A stretch of 64,000 bases of DNA from Dermacentor variabilis (GCF_050947875.1 NC_134569.1:34408777-34472776), one strand, 5' to 3'; counted from the first letter of the stretch, positions 1-10,378 are shown. Numbers and translations: made by a program. The notes: generated by a model from the sequence alone, not told the origin.

Positions 1-672
1 AAAACCTTTGAATTTTTTACTATGGTACATAAACAGGCTCTCCTTTTCGTCACTGGAGCAGATGCAGGCACTCCTGAATGTACATATATTTCAAAACATG
101 AGACACACACACACACACACAATTAAACTAAAGGCAGGGACGTTCCATCTTTCATCTTGGATTGAATTGTGCAGTGCAAAAATACAACACAGACCACAGA
201 GAAGCACACATGTTAACAGGTTTGATACACACGTTAGTTAAACAGATTTCATACTTCAAGTGTGCTATTTTACACAAGGGGGAAGGGAAAGGGGAGAAAA
301 TCTGAAAAAAAAGTGGAGTGGAAAAAAAGGAATCGTGCCAAAAAGCATGAGAAGCATCGCGCAGCCAGGATCACCAGCAGGACAACCTTACGTATAGTTT
401 GTTTCAATCAACTCAGATCACATGCAGCCATTACTGCAATCAAGTTGTTTCCTTATGTCATATGAGGGAATGATGTGGGCCCAAAAAACTGTTTAGAGCT
501 GAAGGATTATGTTCCATTCTAGCCTCATTGCCTGCTTTTTTATCATATTGTTAGCTGCTTATGTTAGGGACAAAAAGTAAGAGTACGAACTGTTTCCCGA
601 TTCGCCATTCCACACAACATGTCTTTGTGACTATATGTACATGCAGATGATCCATAGTTGAAAAATATTCAG
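1..672. other. no gene recognised
   Basis: No convincing coding sequence on either strand. The stretch holds a short (AC)n tract near 103-121 and an A-rich segment near 290-330. The open frames present are short and have no recognisable domain. Confidence 0.5.
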
Positions 673-926
673 TACAGTAGAATCTCATTACAAGATGCAC
701 TTGGTTGTAAGAGACATCTGAAAATGGTTTGGTTGGTTTTCCGATGTTTGCCACGTTAACAATACTGTATACAAGAGACACCTTTGTTACTAAGGATGAC
801 TTTTTAAGTATTCACTACTTCGAAGGCACACAACCCAGACACATTCACTTTGTGCACCTTGTGTGCTCCGAAGGGCGTAAAGATCACGCAATCCTTACAC
901 AAGTCAATCGCGCATGTCTCTTTTAG

Positions 927-1109
927 CATGAACCAGAAAAGGAGAGCAACGAGGACAGTGCAGGGCAGAAAGTGTCGGCAGTTGAAGCTGACGAGCGTCT
1001 AAGAGCACCTCACAGGTACTGCGAGCAACAAGGCTTGCAAAGTGAAGTGTTCAAATTCCAGAAGTTGGGAAGGAAGCTAACACAATCTACAGTCACTAAA
1101 AAGCTGTGA
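927..1109 (+). pseudogene. pogo/Tigger-like transposase C-terminal remnant
   Basis: Sixty open codons run from just after a TAG (924-926) to a TGA at 1107-1109. The first half is acidic (E, D, S-rich), then comes a helical segment reading RYCEQQGLQSEVFKFQKL, and it ends in LTQSTVTKKL. An acidic linker, a short amphipathic helix and a final K/Q-S-T-x-(I/V)-T tail are typical of the C-terminus of CENP-B/Tigger/pogo transposases. No start codon and no DDE catalytic core remain. The preceding TCTCTTTTAG could be a splice acceptor, in which case this is a last exon, but its position between transposon ends favours a deletion relic. It could also be an exapted terminal exon. Confidence 0.5.
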
Positions 1110-1118
1110 ATGTCTTCT

Positions 1119-1839
1119 TTAAAGGGCCTCTAAACCACCGAGGTTGAAATTTAGTTGCGGTGTTGCAGTTCTACACAATAAGGCAATGAACAGGTAGCCA
1201 CGAGAATTTTTCGAAACGGTGCAGTAATAGTGGAGCTACGTGTTTGATTATCGAAAAGTAGTCCCCACTCATTTTACTCTTTCATCTGGTACACGCCATA
1301 TGGACAGTGTCGTCTTTTCCTTGCCTAGTACACCTCCAAATGTTACGGGACAGGCCAACACCAACGAGCTCTGTTGCTGCCGCGCTGGCCCGTCGTCCTG
1401 CGAGGAGTGGCGCTAATACAACGGAACTGTATGGTGACTCGTGTTGAAGAGCCTCATAGGGAGACCCTTCTGTTGGAGTTTCTGTTCTTTGCCCCCATTG
1501 GCTGCCCACAATGGCATCGCGCGCAACGCGACGAGGAAGAAGGAGTGTGTGTATTTGCTTGCAGGCCTTGCCGGCAGTCGTACACTTTCGTTCGACCAAT
1601 CGACAGCACCGGAAACTGGTGACATCATCAGAGACAGCCTGGTGACGTCAGGACAAACTGGGGGGTGCAGGATAGATCCAGAGAGGCGCACGGGGTCATT
1701 TTCTTCATATTGTGGTGCTCCGGCAGTGCTACGCACTCTGGCATTTGGCTTCGTCGATCGTGACGGCATTCTGATTTCGATACGCGTGTTTACTTGAAAT
1801 GTTCAAAAAATGTCGAGAAGTGGTTTAGGGGCCCTTTAA
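1119..1839. mobile_element. TTAA-flanked MITE (piggyBac-like ends)
   Basis: Both ends carry TTAA (1119-1122 and 1836-1839). Directly inside are inverted repeats AGGGCCTCTAAACCAC on the left and AGGGCCCCTAAACCAC on the right (other strand), differing at one position of 16. The 721-bp interior has no transposase. TTAA duplications with short terminal repeats are the hallmark of piggyBac-type cut-and-paste, so this is probably a non-autonomous derivative. It lies inside the pogo-like element, between the transposase remnant and the right end. A related end occurs near 49,612. Confidence 0.75.
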
Positions 1840-1999
1840 GCCACCCTGAGGATTTATTCCTTCAGATATATCAAAACATGCTTTAGTGATGATGCATAAT
1901 AAAGTGATCTAGTCTGGCTCCTCAGTGTCCTAAAATTTTTGGTTTCGAGAGACATGTTTCCCGTGCCTCTTGAATATCTTCTGATGAGGCTTTACTGTA

Positions 2000-2429
2000 A
2001 TATAAACAAACAATTGTGTAACTCCTCCTGCAAGTATTATTCATTAAGCCCGGTCACTTATGTGCAAAGCTTGTGGTTAAGTCTTGATGTCCGTACTTTT
2101 TAGAGCTATGTTAATTAATTCATGCTGTTCTTATTGGTTCTTCGATGCAGGAGACAATGCCTACGAAATTATTGGCCCTGATCATGAGAGCCCTCAAGGG
2201 GCAAACAACATCTCTGTTGCAGAAGTGAGCCGGATACCACTTGGAAGTTACCATGACAGATGACACGGCAGCAATAGATACAGAGACTGCCATGTCTACT
2301 GCAGCTGCAACAGTGTACGAGGCAAGCAGCAGCGCGTCAGCATCAGCAGCAGTGTCAGAGGGAACCACACCAGGCCTGGTAGAGCAACATGTGTGCTATC
2401 ACTGACTTTTTTTGTAGTGGATACAACTC
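2000..2429 (+). other. unassigned; weak exon-like segment at 2152-2264
   Basis: A pyrimidine-rich stretch ending TTCGATGCAG is followed by about 37 open codons (GDNAYEIIGPDHESPQ...) to a TGA near 2264. A GTGAGC that could be a donor lies near 2226. This is exon-like in composition but matches nothing I recognise, and other frames are open here too. Confidence 0.2.
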
Positions 2430-2509
2430 ATTTGCTCAACATACAAAAGCTTTTCACCACGACTGTGATATTTGCTCAACATACAAAAGCTTTTCACCAC
2501 GACTGTGAT
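2430..2509. repeat. 40-bp perfect tandem duplication
   Basis: The 40 bases beginning ATTTGCTCAACATAC and ending CGACTGTGAT occur twice head to tail with no mismatch (2430-2469 and 2470-2509). Perfect identity suggests a recent slippage or replication event, or an assembly artefact. Confidence 0.95.
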
Positions 2510-2517
2510 GTGAGCCA

Positions 2518-2905
2518 GTGTTATTGTGCAGCAAGTGCATGACTAAGTTAGGTGTTATAACACAGTACAAGCATCACTTTAATATATGCAAATGCAAACA
2601 TATTACAGTTGTTGCCTCCCCAGCCAGCCCACATAGTGACAACAATGTGGAACACATGGTGGGACACACCTCTCTCCCATTACAAGATAGTAGAGACTGT
2701 CAGTGTTGTTGCTAGATTGACTGGTCTTTGTAGGCAACTAGAGGGACAACACAGGTGTCATAAGATTGTTGTTGATGTTGTTGTTGAAGAGGTAAAAAAG
2801 AAGTTTGATGCAGCTGAAGTGCCAACTGATATTGAGCAAATCAAAAGCAACCACCTGAGAAAGCAACACTATCGAAATTTGGGTATCTATGTGCCGCCAA
2901 CTCTG
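2518..2905 (+). pseudogene. possible zinc-finger-type exon remnant
   Basis: Two overlapping open frames look non-random. The first (2518-2715) contains LLCSKCMTKLGVITQYKHHF followed by NIC, a C-x2-C-x11-H-x4-C spacing that could be a C2HC/C2H2-like finger. The second (2609-2920, a different frame) carries a helical, charged stretch VEEVKKKFDAAEVPTDIEQI and then NHLRKQHYRNLGIYVPPTL, followed directly by a consensus donor GTAAGA at 2906. A finger followed by such a helical segment with a K/R-x-Y-F-type motif is seen in some multi-copy arthropod zinc-finger proteins, but this is my impression only. The frame change could be an intron or a frameshift. I do not assign a function. Confidence 0.3.
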
Positions 2906-3589
2906 GTAAGAATGGCATAGGACGGAAGTGTGATGAAAATCACACAGACACTGCTGTTGCATCACTGGCCACAGTGAGCAGCGACTTGTAGGGCAAGAGA
3001 GTCAACTGAAACTAACATTATGATATTGTGTCATGCTCCCATGTGACCACTTTTCAAGTTGTTTTGCAAGATACAGCTCAACCTCCAGAAACGAGACTGC
3101 AACTTGTCTGTAAAAAAGTTTTTGCAAAAAATTATTCATAACGCTATTAACATAGCAGTATCTTTTTTTTGTGTCGGTTCGAGGTTCCCGGCTGTCCATT
3201 AATGCAAAAATTGAGGAAAAAAAGAACATGTGTCGTACTTACACCTTTTTAACAAGTACGAGGGGAACAGAACTTTTCTAGTCATGCATCTTCATCATAC
3301 TATCAAGTTTTTAAATGCCTTTTATAATTATTATTACCAGTTATATCTGAGTGCATTGTATGCATGTAGCAGGTGTAAAATCAGGTCAGTTGGATCAGAT
3401 GCCTTATCTGCAAGCGAGCCCTATATTCAAGAAATTTGAATTAAAATAGTTACATTAGAGACGCAGTCTTGCAGCACTTTATTGCCTGTGGTTTAAGCAT
3501 TGCTCAATACTTTTGTGGGTGGCAATTTCAACTGGCACAGCACTGCGCTTTGCCACAGTCACATTTGTCTTCAAAGCGGTGTTTACCAT

Positions 3590-4345
3590 TTGTGTTGATC
3601 TGTTTGTGTATGCATAGAGCAAGTTTTTAATTTATATTTTTCTGCATTCTTGTGCTTGCACTAAGCTTGTATAAGGCAGTTACAAAATGTGCGTCACTAT
3701 AACGAACTGTTCTGTTGAGCTTACACTTGCAAATAATCGTGTTCAGATGGCCGCACTTCTATGCGGGTGCACCGCTAGCTTTGTGTATGTTCTCATGTTT
3801 GTATGAAGCTTATATAAGCTAGTTAGAAAATGTATGTCACTAAGCATTGTGATATTCTTTAAAGAACTGCTTGGTTGGTTTTACACTTGTGAATTAGTAT
3901 TGAGGCGGTGGTATTCCCATGTATGCTCACTGCTAGCTTTCTGTGTCCTCACGTGTTTGTATTAAGTTTCTACAAGGGAGTTACAGCATGTACGTCACTA
4001 AGCGCTGTGATATTTTTTAAAGAACTGCTTTGTTGGTTTTACACCTGTGAGTAATAGTACTCGGGTGGCACTAGTCATGTGTAGGTACACAGGGACCATT
4101 TGTATACATTATGCTCATGTAAAGCAGTTACAAAGTGTATGTCACTAATTGCTGTGATATTTGTTGAATTGCTGTGATGGTTTTACACATGTGAATAATA
4201 GTGGTCAGGACACAGTACTTGCGGTGTATAGTTGAATTTATACACTGCCAGGACATGGGCTGTATACGTACCAAAAGAAATGTATGTCATTATATTGTTG
4301 TGATTATTACTGTTTGGATTTTATTAAACTGTAATAAAATTGTTT
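3590..4345. repeat. degenerate ~150-bp tandem array, about five units
   Basis: The motif GTTACAAAATGT-GYGTCACT recurs at about 3679, 3822, 3980, 4127 and (weakly) 4270, giving spacings of roughly 143-158 bp. Each unit also contains a TGTGATATT-TTAAAGAACTGC segment, a GGTTTTACAC-TGTGAAT segment and a CATGTTTGTAT-AAG segment in the same order. The units have diverged substantially, so this is an old minisatellite-scale array or a decayed tandem gene-tail duplication. Confidence 0.75.
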
Positions 4346-4763
4346 CTTGTATCTATGAGGTATGGCAATTTGTCATGCAACCAAACTGAGGACCTGAACT
4401 TGTGCATACAAATAAACAGCTAATTTAAGAGTATACTGCTCATATTCTGCTAAACCACTTTAACAAATCTTGTACTACAATGCTGGAAAAATGACAGAGC
4501 TGACTCGGATGTACAGAAAAAGTTCTGCACTGGCTGAAGGACTGCCCCACACTGGAGTTCGTAATGTTGCGTTTATTGGAGTAGAACAGAAAATGCACTT
4601 CTATTAAAAATGCGACAGTCGGTGCAGAAACATAAGGCAGACGAGCGGATGTGGCACATTTTTTTCAGGGCCCTCCATGCCTACTACTGCATTTCTAGTC
4701 TTCCTGTGCTCTGCGTATAAGCCCCTGTTCAGCCAAGGTTTTTACTCCATGACAGTTGTTCTA
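4346..4763. other. no gene recognised
   Basis: AT-rich sequence downstream of the tandem array. It contains an AATAAA-type hexamer near 4410 but no supportable coding region. Confidence 0.4.
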
Positions 4764-5552
4764 CTGGGTTCGTAGCAATATTGAAGAAAAAAAATCAATG
4801 GTTTTCAAGGACTTTCGAGGCCCCGACACAGTAACTTCAAGGACCTCGTGCAATGTGTGTAGTAGTTTGGACAGGCAATAACTTGTTCAAGAACACCGTT
4901 AACTTTAATGCAAACAAAAGAAAACAAAACAAATCGCATTTCAGTGATTTCAAACATTTGAAAGACTGCTAATTTGCCTTTCACCGCCCACCACTAAACG
5001 CACACAAGGAAGCATTTCAAGAAAGTGCTCAAAGTTTTTCTGCAATAGCACAATTAACTACTTGGACCTGCAACATTTGCAGTTTTTGAATACTGTTTGG
5101 TTTGACAGTGTATGTGATGTCATCTGTTGCCTCAGCTTTTTTCACCATCAAATAAGCAATAGTCATTTCTAATTTCTTTTTATTGTGTCTGTCGCTCTCA
5201 ATTTACTCTTCACGGCTTCTCTTCGAATGCCTCAACTGTTGAGCTTCCTGCTTCTGCTCCAAGCACATTTGTCGCCGGTTCCATGTGCATAAAACTGGTA
5301 TCTGCAGCTCCTTTGTAATTTCAACTTTAAGGATGTCGCTTTCCTTCTATTACCTCCAGAGACAATTTTCTGTGACATGCGAAAGAGTGTCACAGAAGGG
5401 AAAAAAAGCGCTTGGCAATGTCTGCTAAGTCTAGCCAAGTAAGTGTACAAGTTTAAGGACTTTCCAGTACTTCTAAAAATTCAAGGGTTTTCAATGCCTT
5501 GAAAATGGCATTTTAGAAATAAAGGATTTTCAAGGCTCGCCACAAACCCTGG
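4764..5552. mobile_element. ~790-bp TIR element without transposase
   Basis: The left end reads CTGGGTTCGTAGC and the right end on the other strand CCAGGGTTTGTGGC. Both ends are followed inward by complementary runs around TTTTCAAGGACTTT (left) and TTGAAAATCC (right). TTCTA lies immediately outside both ends, consistent with a short target duplication. No transposase is present. The CAGGG-type end is reminiscent of hAT elements, but superfamily assignment is an inference. Confidence 0.5.
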
Positions 5553-5806
5553 ATTCTAGCACCTAAATAATTTTACAAGCTTATTTTGGCATGGAGTTAG
5601 GAAATTCATGCTTTCTAGCTAACGCTGCACTATCTCTGTACAGTGAAGCCACGAGAGCGCAACTATTTTGAAAGAAAAATAATGAAAGCTTTTAATACCA
5701 CTCTTCTTTTTTTCTATGGAGCTTCGTATTGCCTAGTTAAGTTTACGAATGTGCCTGGTTTTGGCGGGCGTTTCTTCGACATTTTCTGGAAGAAGCAGAT
5801 GTCTAG

Positions 5807-5973
5807 CCCCCGTATTCAGAAATGTATCTTAATACAAAGCTCATGCTTGACTTGATATAAACGACGCCTGGTGCGAACGTCCCCCAAGACGCTCACTGCC
5901 TTTCTTTTGGTGCGTTCACGACTTGCGTCGTTTAGACGGGCTTCAGGTTATGATGCATTTCTGCATATGGGGG
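5807..5973. mobile_element. 167-bp foldback MITE
   Basis: The ends are complementary over about 26 bp: left CCCCCGTATTCAGAAATG, right (other strand) CCCCCATATGCAGAAATG. The complementarity continues inside (AAACGACGC near 5858 against GCGTCGTTT near 5926), so almost the whole element can fold on itself. A TA lies at or one base outside each end, compatible with a mariner-type MITE. Confidence 0.65.
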
Positions 5974-6094
5974 TAAGCGTGCACAATTCCGGGCAACGCA
6001 CTGTGCCATTGACACTGAGAGAAAACGGGGAAAACAGAGTTAACCACTTATGCTCCTAAACTTTCGCGTACCTGTGGTGTGCGTGTATCGTGGA

Positions 6095-6198
6095 AGAAGA
6101 AACAGCGCAAACACAAAGACGAAAAAAAGCATCAACCACACCAGCGCTTCGTGGTGTGGCATGTTTTTGCGTCGTCCTTGTGTTGCGCTGTTTCTTCT
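6095..6198. repeat. imperfect ~100-bp hairpin
   Basis: AGAAGAAACAGCGCAAACAC on the left pairs with GTGTTGCGCTGTTTCTTCT on the right. The tip is formed by CCACACCAGCGC and GCGCTTCGTGGTGTGG near 6138-6160. The GCGCTGTTTCTTC sequence resembles the terminal sequence next to the Penelope-like element at 33.7 kb, so this may be an isolated Penelope-like terminus; that link is inference. Confidence 0.6.
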
Positions 6199-6205
6199 AA
6201 AATGC

Positions 6206-6904
6206 TCAACCAACTAGCCGGCAAGTCCATCCTGTGCATATATAAATTGAACACACGCATGAGTGTAGATGGTCTTCGAAGCTTTTAGAACGAGCACTGC
6301 CACAGGATACGAGCAGTGCACGCGTAACAAGTGGACACATTAGTCATTTAAACATGCGTGCCAATGCATTTGACGCGGCTATCGGCATAAGCAGTCTCCA
6401 AATGCTGGAATGCATGCGCTTCAAAACGCTAACGATCCGCTGCTAATGCAGGACAACAGCTCACAGCGGACTGAACCAAACTCTAAACTAATGCACTTGA
6501 AAAGAACGCCTACACGGCAGCGTGAGGCACGTCGAAATGCCTGGTACTGGCGTCGCAGTTGCTCACCAGTATACGCGCGAATTGAATTCACATACGTGGA
6601 TGGTTGGTGCAATACTTTGTATCCGCGTATTTTGGAGAACATATAATGCATGGACTGGAAAAGCACTCGATCATGAGCTGAACGGCACATTTGTTATTTT
6701 CCTGCGGTGACGACAAGCCGTGAATAGTTCTCACGTTGTCGTCTACGTTGTCTTCCTTCGTTAGTCGTAGCAAGGAATGGAAATGATGCAAACGCACACG
6801 TATTCCAGTACACAACAGCACAGCACACTGCAGAGAAACCCCACCCACCACAGCCGATTCATCAAATACGTTTGGTATATATATAACCTCTAAAAGAATA
6901 CGAC
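6206..6904. other. no gene recognised
   Basis: Unassigned sequence. Several overlapping open frames of 60-90 codons exist on both strands between 6410 and 6850, but none shows a domain, splice context or consistent coding signal. Confidence 0.4.
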
Positions 6905-6990
6905 TTGGCGTGGCGGCGATGTGGTGTAATGGTTATGATGTGTGTTTTGAATTGTACAAATGCGAGTGTACGCGGGTTCGAATTCACATG
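6905..6990 (+). mobile_element. tRNA-like SINE head
   Basis: TGGTGTAATGGTTATGA near 6921 fits an RNA polymerase III A box and GGTTCGAATTC near 6976 fits a B box, with tRNA-like spacing. No clean cloverleaf can be drawn, so it is read as the 5' head of a tRNA-derived SINE rather than a tRNA gene. The sequence after it is AT-rich and the 3' limit is unclear. Confidence 0.5.
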
Positions 6991-7344
6991 ACGTATAGAG
7001 CATTGTGATTCTTGATAAGTATGTGATTCCCTTGACAATTGTATTCTAATTAGATTGTGTGACTCCTGATTGTGAAATTTGCGAAGATATTTGCAGAATA
7101 AGTGTTAATTCGCTTTTTTTCTCCTCAGTGGCGTTCGTGACGCATACGCATAGGCCGCTTCAGAGCAGTCACGTTTCACGGTAGGCAGCAAATAGCCAGG
7201 AAAAAATGACTTTAAAATCCTGCATAACTTTGCTCACGCCTATTCTGAAGGCCGCTTGGAATCGGGCCAGTGTCTCTGAGGAGCCGCCTAGGGAACAGTA
7301 TATCAGCGGCCCTAATTTGATCTGATTTCCTGCCTGCATGCGTG

Positions 7345-7703
7345 ACCAGGACTTGGCTAAGAGGGTATTGGGAAGAGTACTAGCACTCTGTTCTGAAGGA
7401 GTACAAGCACTCTGTTTGGGGGAGTAGAAGTACTCGGTCTGGCGTTGTACGATTAACCCTGCGGGGAGAGTATTAGCACTCTGCGGTAGAGTACTATCAC
7501 TCCCTGTGGGAAGAGTACTATCACTCTGCGGAAGAGTACTAGCAATCCCTTGCGGTGGAGTAACAAAACTCTGTCAGGAGAAGTTGACCTACTCTCTCTC
7601 AAAGAGGGTCGGTCTACTCTCGAAAAGAGAGTGAAATATGGGACAAGCAGCTACTCCCTCAAAGAGAGTGCCCGGCACTCCCTTAGTTTTTAGAGTGTAG
7701 GAA
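7345..7703. repeat. array of short palindromic AGAGTACT-ACTCT units
   Basis: About ten imperfect units of the form AGAGTACTAGCACTCT, separated by 10-20 bp of G-rich spacer, fill 7370-7580. They are followed by longer hairpin-prone segments (TACTCTCTCTCAAAGAGGG, ACTCTCGAAAAGAGAGT) and end at CCCTTAGTTTTTAGAGTG. Each unit is its own small inverted repeat. The array lies inside the Tc1 transposase remnant, so it arrived as an insertion or expanded in place. Confidence 0.7.
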
Positions 7704-7934
7704 GCAATCTGCTACTGATGTGGTCTCAATCAGCAGGTATTCCTCATGCGACGAGGCCCTTTCAGGGCGACCACGTGGAGCGTATTCGATGCGACCTTCT
7801 TCACGGTACACCTTTAAGGCTCGGCTCACAGTTCTCATTGGGCGACCTGTCATACTACAAATAGCTCTATGGAATATTCTGTGTCCCATTAGAGCGATCG
7901 CTCGTGGCTCTTACCCGGTCAGCGGTGGAGCCAT
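7704..7934 (-). pseudogene. Tc1-like transposase, N-terminal DNA-binding fragment
   Basis: From an ATG at 7934 the frame reads MAPPLTG, a TAA stop, EPRAIALMGHRIFHRAI and then CSMTGRPMRTVSRALKVYR, EEGRIEYAPRGRPERAS and VADCFLHS. This is the paired-like helix-turn-helix and GRPR-type linker of Tc1-family transposases, which bind the element's terminal repeats. The single in-frame TAA at codon 8 probably replaces a lysine codon. The frame ends where the short-repeat array begins. A functional protein is not possible. The opposite strand is also open here, but the conserved motifs are on the minus strand. Confidence 0.75.
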
Positions 7935-8590
7935 AACAAAATATAGTGTTATCGTTCGCGTCAGTCGTCGTTTGCGTCTATCACTTCATGCGCCGACTGG
8001 CGTTGAATTGACCATTTACCGCGGTGCATATCAATTATTGCCATTCTTTATGTTGAATCACGTACGGTTGTCAAAGCAAGCGCAGGCCTTCCGGCGCAAA
8101 TCCGCGCTGATCATGAACGGCGACTCTTGCACAAGCGACCGAAAGCAAAAAAAAAAAAAAACGAAAAAAACTAACATAACTTTGGCTACCTCTTATGACA
8201 AAACTTACCGACCGATATCGCAGTTTGGCCGCGAGAATACACGCTGCACGCGATCTTTTGGCGCTCGAATCCAACATAACTCGAACCCAGCAGCTAGTGA
8301 GAGGCGGCGGTCGTGCAGCCGTCAACCGCCTGTTCGACTGCTCCAGACAAGTCTGATTCCGACTGCACATGCTTATGTTGCGAATTATGCGCTGTGTACG
8401 GATTACTTCAAAGTGAAAGTGTCTCTCAACCGTAAACATGTTGTGACAGGAATTATTGCATAATATGCGCAACTACATTTACGGCAATGGCCACATTTTA
8501 CGTAGCTAGGTCTCTGTTTATAACCTGCAAGCAACCGCAAAGCCCTTTGAAGCACTAACCAAGACTCATTATTTGTCTCTTATTAGGCCT
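7935..8590. other. no gene recognised
   Basis: Contains an A-rich run at about 8147-8190. A 247-codon open frame on the plus strand overlapping this stretch is largely antisense to the Tc1 remnant and is not supported as a gene. Confidence 0.4.
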
Positions 8591-8768
8591 TCGAATAGAT
8601 TCCAAGGGAAGGGAAGCGTAGCAGGGGCGGCAGAAAGTTAGGTGGGCGGATGAGATTAAGAAGTTTGCAGGGACGACATGGCCACAATTAGTACATGACT
8701 GGGGTTGTTGGAGAAGTATGGGAGAAGCCTTTGCCCTGCAGTGGGCGTAACCAGGCTGATGATGAGGC
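8591..8768 (+). mobile_element. RTE LINE 3' tail fragment
   Basis: The segment from GATTCCAAGGGAAGGGAAGC through GAGATTAAGAAGTTTGCAGG to CTTTGCCCTGCAGTGGGCG and GCTGATGATGA matches, nearly base for base, the minus-strand RTE 3' end at 44,658-44,830. It keeps only about 180 bp of the element, a typical 5' truncation from aborted target-primed reverse transcription. The GATGATGA ending is the short tandem tail used by RTE elements. Confidence 0.8.
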
Positions 8769-10378
8769 CTTCGAAAAAAAAAGAAAATAAGAAGAGACAT
8801 CTGCAATTCTCACGCCTTACCTGCGGGAACGAGTGTACAAGATTGACATTTAGCAGTCGGTCCCCGCTCGGAGGACTTTCGTGACAGTAAAACTGTATTT
8901 CTTTTAGCATGTACTCAAGACTATAAAAAGTAAATCTTTCTTTTTCGCTTCTTCTTTCATTTCTTATTTTTTTGTTTCGTGCGCTGCCCTGAAAGCACAA
9001 AGATTTCTCGCGCCATTGAGAAGTTAGAGTCGTGTAAAAACATGAGAAAATCTGGAACAGGACCAGCCTGTGCACCTTCACGCCTCCAACGCAGTGTGCC
9101 TTACGGTAACGCTAGCTTTGCACGCCACATTACGCTCCGCTTTTCTAGCCAGCAGTCATACTCGCTAGCCTTTGGTATTACGACGGCTATGCCACAGGCA
9201 TTAGTCACAGCCAGTTTCTGGGGCAGCCGAGTCGGGCACTTGTACTTGTTAGCTTTTGCTTCGCGATTTTCTTTTTATCTAGACCGGCCAGGTTACCGAG
9301 CGGCACACTATTCCACGAACACCTGACGATAGTTTCGCTTAGACCATGGCACCTGCATTTACAAATTCTGATTTTCTTCACTCGTCAGCTCTCCGCTTTC
9401 TTTTTAGCAACTGTATTTGTCCACAGTAATAGTGACAACGATACAATATCTGTACTGTTCATATTGCCGTTATTTTGCAGCTGGCGCTCTCCCCCTCCCT
9501 ATGCTTCGGCGTCCAGCAGAGAACACGCAGCGTGGAAGCAACAAGAAGAATGATGTTTTGTTCGTGAATGCTTGACGATATACGTAGCCTTCAGGTGACT
9601 GCCTATGCCATACAGAGATCGCGCTAGACGAAGGGCCCGTACAAAGAGCGCATGTGCGACTGATACGATACACCTCCCTTCTTTTTTAACGAATATTGCA
9701 CAACCGACATACCCTATCTCCCATTCGTCTACAGGAAAAATTTTCTTCTCTTTTAATTCTTTATTTAGTTAGGGTATTCAAGGAGCTCTAACGTGGAAGT
9801 AACTTGTGCATCGCTTGTTTAATGAGGCACAATTTATGACTCCATAAAAAGAATGCTGTTTGAAAAGTGTTTTAAAAGGGCCAATCTGCAATGCAGTATG
9901 ATGAAATAAATAAATAAAAAGTGTACTTGATTTCAACACAAATTGTGAGTAACGCGCACAGCCTGCCAGACCCAAAAAGCTAAAAAACATTTGGCTGCAA
10001 TCGCGGCTACCCCTGCGTTGCACTACTTTTGTAAAGCAAGGAATCGTTCACGAAGACTTTCATGTCAAACTTTCATGTGCTGTCGGTTTTCTGTATGTTA
10101 GCGTTTATGCACGCGAAGCTGTCTATCAACAATACGCATGAACTATATATTCCACCTTTTTGAAGCACGCTTGAGGGTGGGGAGGGGGGCGGGGGCATGC
10201 ACCGAAGCCTCAGCACAAAAACAAAACAAAATGAAACATGTTTTGTCGTTCAAAAAAACCGAAATTACATACAGCCTGCATCAAACCTTGGATACCCAGA
10301 TACCCAGTGTTAGTCCACTTAAACCACGAAAGATGTAAATAAATCTATTCTATATAAAAAATCGTTTTAACCACGAAA
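8769..10378. other. no gene recognised
   Basis: Low-complexity T- and A-rich patches and scattered short open frames. An AAATAAATAAATAAA run lies near 9904. No element ends or domains could be recognised. Confidence 0.4.

Larger units (their letters stand above)
675..1997 (+). mobile_element. degenerate pogo/Tigger-like DNA transposon
   Basis: The left end reads CAGTAGAATCTCATTACAAG and the right end, read on the other strand, CAGTAAAGCCTCATCAGAAG, so about 15 of 20 positions match. Both ends abut a TA (673-674 and 1998-1999), the target duplication expected for the Tc1/mariner/pogo superfamily. Between them lies a 60-codon reading frame that resembles the C-terminus of pogo-type transposases (927-1109). 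A separate TTAA-flanked MITE (1119-1839) sits inside. Without it the element is only about 600 bp, so most of the transposase gene has been lost. The pairing of the two ends is by eye and moderately diverged; the TA flanks and the coding remnant between them make it more likely than chance. Confidence 0.6.
7190..7934 (-). mobile_element. Tc1-like transposon relic split by a repeat array
   Basis: The minus strand carries the N-terminal part of a Tc1-like transposase from 7934 to about 7704. It then breaks into a 350-bp array of short repeats. Past the array, around 7330-7190, it appears to resume with residues reading EIRSN and RRLLRDTG in shifting frames, which is where Tc1-type proteins have their second helix-turn-helix. 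The catalytic DDE region and terminal repeats are not seen. Confidence 0.6.

Noticed and set aside
7345..7703. Short regularly spaced repeats considered as a CRISPR array
   Set aside because: Units are imperfect, spacing is irregular, spacers are similar to each other, and the context is a eukaryotic transposon.
7720..8463. 247-codon plus-strand frame
   Set aside because: Its first third is antisense to conserved Tc1 transposase motifs, and the rest crosses an A-rich tract.
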